Origin: Burkholderiales bacterium
Lineage (GTDB): Bacteria > Pseudomonadota > Gammaproteobacteria > Burkholderiales > Casimicrobiaceae
Direction of reading: 5' to 3'
Length of the DNA stretch: 64,000 bases
NCBI GenBank assembly: GCA_025354165.1
Contig: JANXNI010000049.1
Span: 62,001 to 126,000, forward strand
Position numbers and translations under genes: made by a program. Below, one piece after another: positions 61,602-64,000 of this stretch. Position 1 is the first letter of the stretch. Each line of letters starts with the position of its first letter. The notes under the pieces were generated by a model. The model saw only the letters and a program-made list of their open reading frames with translations, did not search any database and had not been told where the DNA came from.

Positions 61602-62465
61602 TTACCACTTCATTTCGCCCTTGTTGACCTTGGCCCCGATGTCGAGCGAGAGCGCGCCGGGCGCATCCGGGAAGGCCTTTTTCATGGCCTCGATCAACTC
61701 GGCGCTGGTCTTTGTCGACGCTGCGTTTTTCTCAAAAGCGGACAGGTAATCGCGGGTGTAGTTGATGGCGCTGGCGTCAATGCGGCTGCCAGCCTTCATG
61801 TGGCCAGGGACGACCACCTCTGGCTTGAGCGCGTTCATTTCCGCGAGTTGTGCGACCCAGGCGCTGCGTTCAGCGACGGTTTGGGTGTCGGCTGTCCACA
61901 CGTGCATATTGCCGAAAACAGCGATGTTGCCGACCACCGCCTTGATCGACGGAATCCATGCGTAAGGGCGATGCGCGAGCAGACCTTGCGTGCCGCGAAT
62001 TTCAACGGTTTCACCGTCAATGTTCAGGGTATTGCCCTGTAGCGCCTTGGGTAGCACTGGCACCCGTGGCGCATTGGCACCCATCTTCGGGCCCCAGAAC
62101 GCCACTTTTCCGGCGACTTTGGCGCTTAATTTTTCGAGTACGGCAGGCGTGGTCACAACTTCTGCATTCGGGAAGATTTCCTTCAGCACTTCCACGCCGA
62201 AGTAGTAGTCCGGGTCAGCCTGACTCACGTAAATGGTCTTTAACACTTTGCCGCTGTCGAGCACGTTGGCGGCGATGCGTAGCGCGTCGGCACGGGTGAA
62301 ACCGGCGTCGATGACCATCGCCTCTTTCTCGCCGTAAACGAGCGTTGAATTGACATTGAAGCTGTTGTCGCCGGCGTTGTAGACCTTCAGTTGAAGCGGT
62401 TGTGCGGCCTGCGCGTTGGCGAAAAGTACGGTCAGGGTTGCGGCGGTGAGTGTGGTGCGGATCAT
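61602..62465 (-). CDS. Exported MBL-fold protein with substituted metal-binding motif
   Basis: A 287-residue periplasmic protein with a signal peptide (MIRTTLTAATLTVLFANAQA). It has the metallo-beta-lactamase fold order (VIDAG with Asp53, then the first metal motif and GHM at 221-223). But the HxHxDH motif reads QADPDY (82-87), so all three histidines are replaced by Gln, Asp and Tyr. The later His165, His188 and His222 remain. It may have lost one metal site or act as a non-catalytic binder. It is divergent from the LysR gene at 62582, its probable regulator. Confidence 0.85.
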   Translation of the reverse strand: MIRTTLTAATLTVLFANAQAAQPLQLKVYNAGDNSFNVNSTLVYGEKEAMVIDAGFTRADALRIAANVLDSGKVLKTIYVSQADPDYYFGVEVLKEIFPNAEVVTTPAVLEKLSAKVAGKVAFWGPKMGANAPRVPVLPKALQGNTLNIDGETVEIRGTQGLLAHRPYAWIPSIKAVVGNIAVFGNMHVWTADTQTVAERSAWVAQLAEMNALKPEVVVPGHMKAGSRIDASAINYTRDYLSAFEKNAASTKTSAELIEAMKKAFPDAPGALSLDIGAKVNKGEMKW

Positions 62466-62581
62466 GGTCTGTTTCCTTTGAATAAGTGACGGATAAAAAC
62501 TACAGACCGAAGTTTAGTTTCGTAAAACGATAAGAAAAACACCTTAAAATAGCTAATACTGTTGCATAAAACGAGCAAATA
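62466..62581. promoter_or_regulatory. Divergent promoter region, MBL-fold gene / LysR
   Basis: A 116-bp AT-rich gap. TCGTAAAACGA (62520-62530) is a small palindrome (TCGT-AAA-ACGA) in its middle and might be a LysR half of a T-N11-A site. Confidence 0.35.
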
Positions 62582-63472
62582 ATGGACAGACTAACTGCGA
62601 TGCAGGTGTTTTCAGAAGTCGCGGCAAGCGGCAGCTTCACTGCGACGGCGGACAAACTGGAGATGTCGCGCGCCATGGTGACGCGATACGTGGGCGAGCT
62701 GGAGCGCTGGCTGGGCTCGCGGCTGTTGCAGCGAACCACGCGAAGCGTGACGCTCACCGACGCGGGAGAGCAGTGCCTGCGCCGCAGTCAGCAGATGCTG
62801 GCGCTGGTAGATGCCGTACAGGACGAAACGGTGAGTCGCGATGGCGCGTTGCGTGGGCAACTGCGGGTGGCGACCAGCGGCTCGTTTGGCTTCTCGCATC
62901 TGGCTCCGGCGATTGCCGAATTTCTGGCTTTGCATCCGCAGTTGAAGATTGATCTGAACGTCAGTGAGGGCGCGGTCAATCTGGTTGAGGCGCGCATCGA
63001 TCTCGCGATTCGCATCAGCAGCGAGCCCGATCCGATGCTGGTGGGGCGACCGCTGGCAACGTGCGAGTCCGTGCTGGTGGCGTCCGCCGGCTATCTGGCG
63101 CAGAACGGCACACCGCCAACGCCCCAGGGGCTTATGCAGCACACCTGCCTGAGCCATGCCAATGTGGGGCGGAGCGTCTGGCGGCTGACGCGCGGCAGCG
63201 AATCGGTGCAGGTGAGCGTGACAAGCCGGTTTAGCGCGAATGATTCGACGATCCTGCTGCACGCCGCGCTGGCGGATGGTGGCATCGCGCTGGTGCCGAA
63301 CTTTCTGGCCAGTCAGAGCCTGAGCTCTGGCGCTTTGGTTCAGGTGTTATCCGACTGGCAACCACCTGTGATGCAGATATTTGCGCTGTACCCGTCGCGG
63401 CGAAACCTGTCACCAGCGGTGCGTGCGATGGTGGATTTTTTGGTGATTCGGTTTTCTGAGCGTCGGTGGTGA
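62582..63472 (+). CDS. LysR-family transcriptional regulator
   Basis: A 296-residue regulator, MDRLTAMQVFSEVAASGSFT (HTH) and a binding domain ending ALYPSRRNLSPAVRAMVDFL. It is the same subgroup as the gene at 5875. It diverges from the MBL-fold gene and is its likely regulator. Effector unknown. Confidence 0.92.
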   Translation: MDRLTAMQVFSEVAASGSFTATADKLEMSRAMVTRYVGELERWLGSRLLQRTTRSVTLTDAGEQCLRRSQQMLALVDAVQDETVSRDGALRGQLRVATSGSFGFSHLAPAIAEFLALHPQLKIDLNVSEGAVNLVEARIDLAIRISSEPDPMLVGRPLATCESVLVASAGYLAQNGTPPTPQGLMQHTCLSHANVGRSVWRLTRGSESVQVSVTSRFSANDSTILLHAALADGGIALVPNFLASQSLSSGALVQVLSDWQPPVMQIFALYPSRRNLSPAVRAMVDFLVIRFSERRW

Positions 63473-63503
63473 TTGGGGTTTCCGCCCTTTATGTAGTGCT
63501 TAT

Positions 63504-64000
63504 TTATTCAGCCGGAAGCACCACTTTCGGTTTGCGCCGAAAGCGCTCTCCAACCCAAATCGATGCGCGCCTGATCACGTGCTCGATGTCGTCAAACAAC
63601 GTGAACACGGGCGGAATAACCAGTAGAGACAGGAACGTCGAAGTGATCAAGCCACCGATCACAGCGACCGCCATCGGTGAGCGAAAACTTGGGTCGGCGG
63701 TCCCCGTTCCGATGGCAATTGGCAGCATACCGGCCGCCATCGCGATGGTGGTCATGATGATCGGTCGTGCGCGTTTGTGGCAGGCGTCGAGCAGCGCATC
63801 CAGCCGCGACAAGCCGTGATCGCGGCGCGCCACGATGGCGTATTCCACCAGCAATATCGAATTCTTGGTCGCTACACCCATGAGCATAATGAGGCCGATA
63901 AATGACGGCATCGACAGACTCTTTCCGGTCACCAGCAAGCCAAGAAACGCACCGCCAAACGACAGCGGCAAGGCGGCCAAAATGGTGAACGGATGCAGCA
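63504..64000 (-). CDS. RND efflux pump subunit (AcrB/HAE1-like), C-terminal part
   Basis: The last 165 residues or so of a large inner-membrane proton-driven exporter; the rest lies beyond the right edge. Four hydrophobic helices fit the end of the second transmembrane bundle. GLIMLMGVATKNSILLVEYA and ARPIIMTTIAMAAGMLPIAI are hallmark segments of helices 10 and 11, followed by PMAVAVIGGLITSTFLSLLV and VIPPVFTLFDD. The tail is basic. The family is clear; drug or solvent class cannot be judged from this part. Stop 31 bp from the LysR stop (convergent). Confidence 0.9.
   Translation of the reverse strand, partial: LHPFTILAALPLSFGGAFLGLLVTGKSLSMPSFIGLIMLMGVATKNSILLVEYAIVARRDHGLSRLDALLDACHKRARPIIMTTIAMAAGMLPIAIGTGTADPSFRSPMAVAVIGGLITSTFLSLLVIPPVFTLFDDIEHVIRRASIWVGERFRRKPKVVLPAE

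Overview
The window looks like a chromosomal segment of a betaproteobacterium of the Burkholderiales type. I infer this from moderately high GC, the smpB / ratA / rnfH neighbourhood, Bug-family (TctC) and TRAP transport proteins, abundant LysR regulators, and full-length PurL, UvrB and PrpE of proteobacterial kind. No database search was possible, so genus is not assigned. No rRNA, tRNA, CRISPR array, integrase or transposase was seen.

Layout. (i) 1-4459: sugar ABC transporter (substrate-binding protein cut by the window edge, ATPase, two permeases) divergent from a secreted pectinesterase. (ii) 4548-11067: small redox and stress genes, a VIT-type transporter, an EamA exporter and two LysR regulators. 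(iii) 11174-22331: pectin and uronate block: rhamnogalacturonan acetylesterase-like SGNH hydrolase, large TonB receptor, GntR/FCD regulator, uronate dehydrogenase, SMP-30 lactonase, complete TRAP transporter and a DapA-family enzyme. With (i) this can de-esterify pectin, import oligomers and monomers, and oxidise galacturonate to an aldarolactone and then an aldarate. (iv) 22524-28781: marC, then a homoprotocatechuate meta-cleavage operon (hpaG1, hpaG2, hpaE, Bug protein, LigA-like, LigB-like dioxygenase, hpaF), closed by a decayed second marC fragment. (v) 29070-32098: two tandem paralogous exported proteins of unknown function. (vi) 32291-37688: uvrB with a LexA box, a histidine phosphatase, a YefM/YoeB toxin-antitoxin pair, a GIY-YIG protein, and smpB divergent from ratA-rnfH. 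(vii) 37866-46994: a SARP/BTAD-type regulator followed by a predicted peptidoglycan hydrolase, a seven-repeat delta-60 protein, a subtilisin-like protease and a metzincin protease; the last three share dockerin-like C-termini. (viii) 47165-64000: pncB, MFS, purL, amino-acid binding protein, glutamate dehydrogenase, a broken acyltransferase, a prolyl-4-hydroxylase-like oxygenase, a small lipoprotein, prpE, an MBL-fold protein with altered metal ligands, a LysR regulator and the 3' end of an RND pump gene.

Two signals go beyond ordinary gene content. First, a family of 116-bp dyad-symmetric elements (11054-11169, 22408-22523, 37691-37806, 49754-49869, perhaps a fifth at 61413-61529): ends CAGCTTT/AAAGCTG, internal GGGGCTA/TAGCCCC at mirror positions and TCGA at the exact centre. 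In each of the four clear copies one end touches or nearly touches a stop codon. Second, two promoters downstream of the SARP-like regulator carry TGTGGGA-type heptamers repeated at an exact 11-bp period, each ending 10 bp before the same TACGCT hexamer. This is the operator geometry known for SARP activators and suggests a small regulon covering the peptidoglycan hydrolase and the delta-60 protein.
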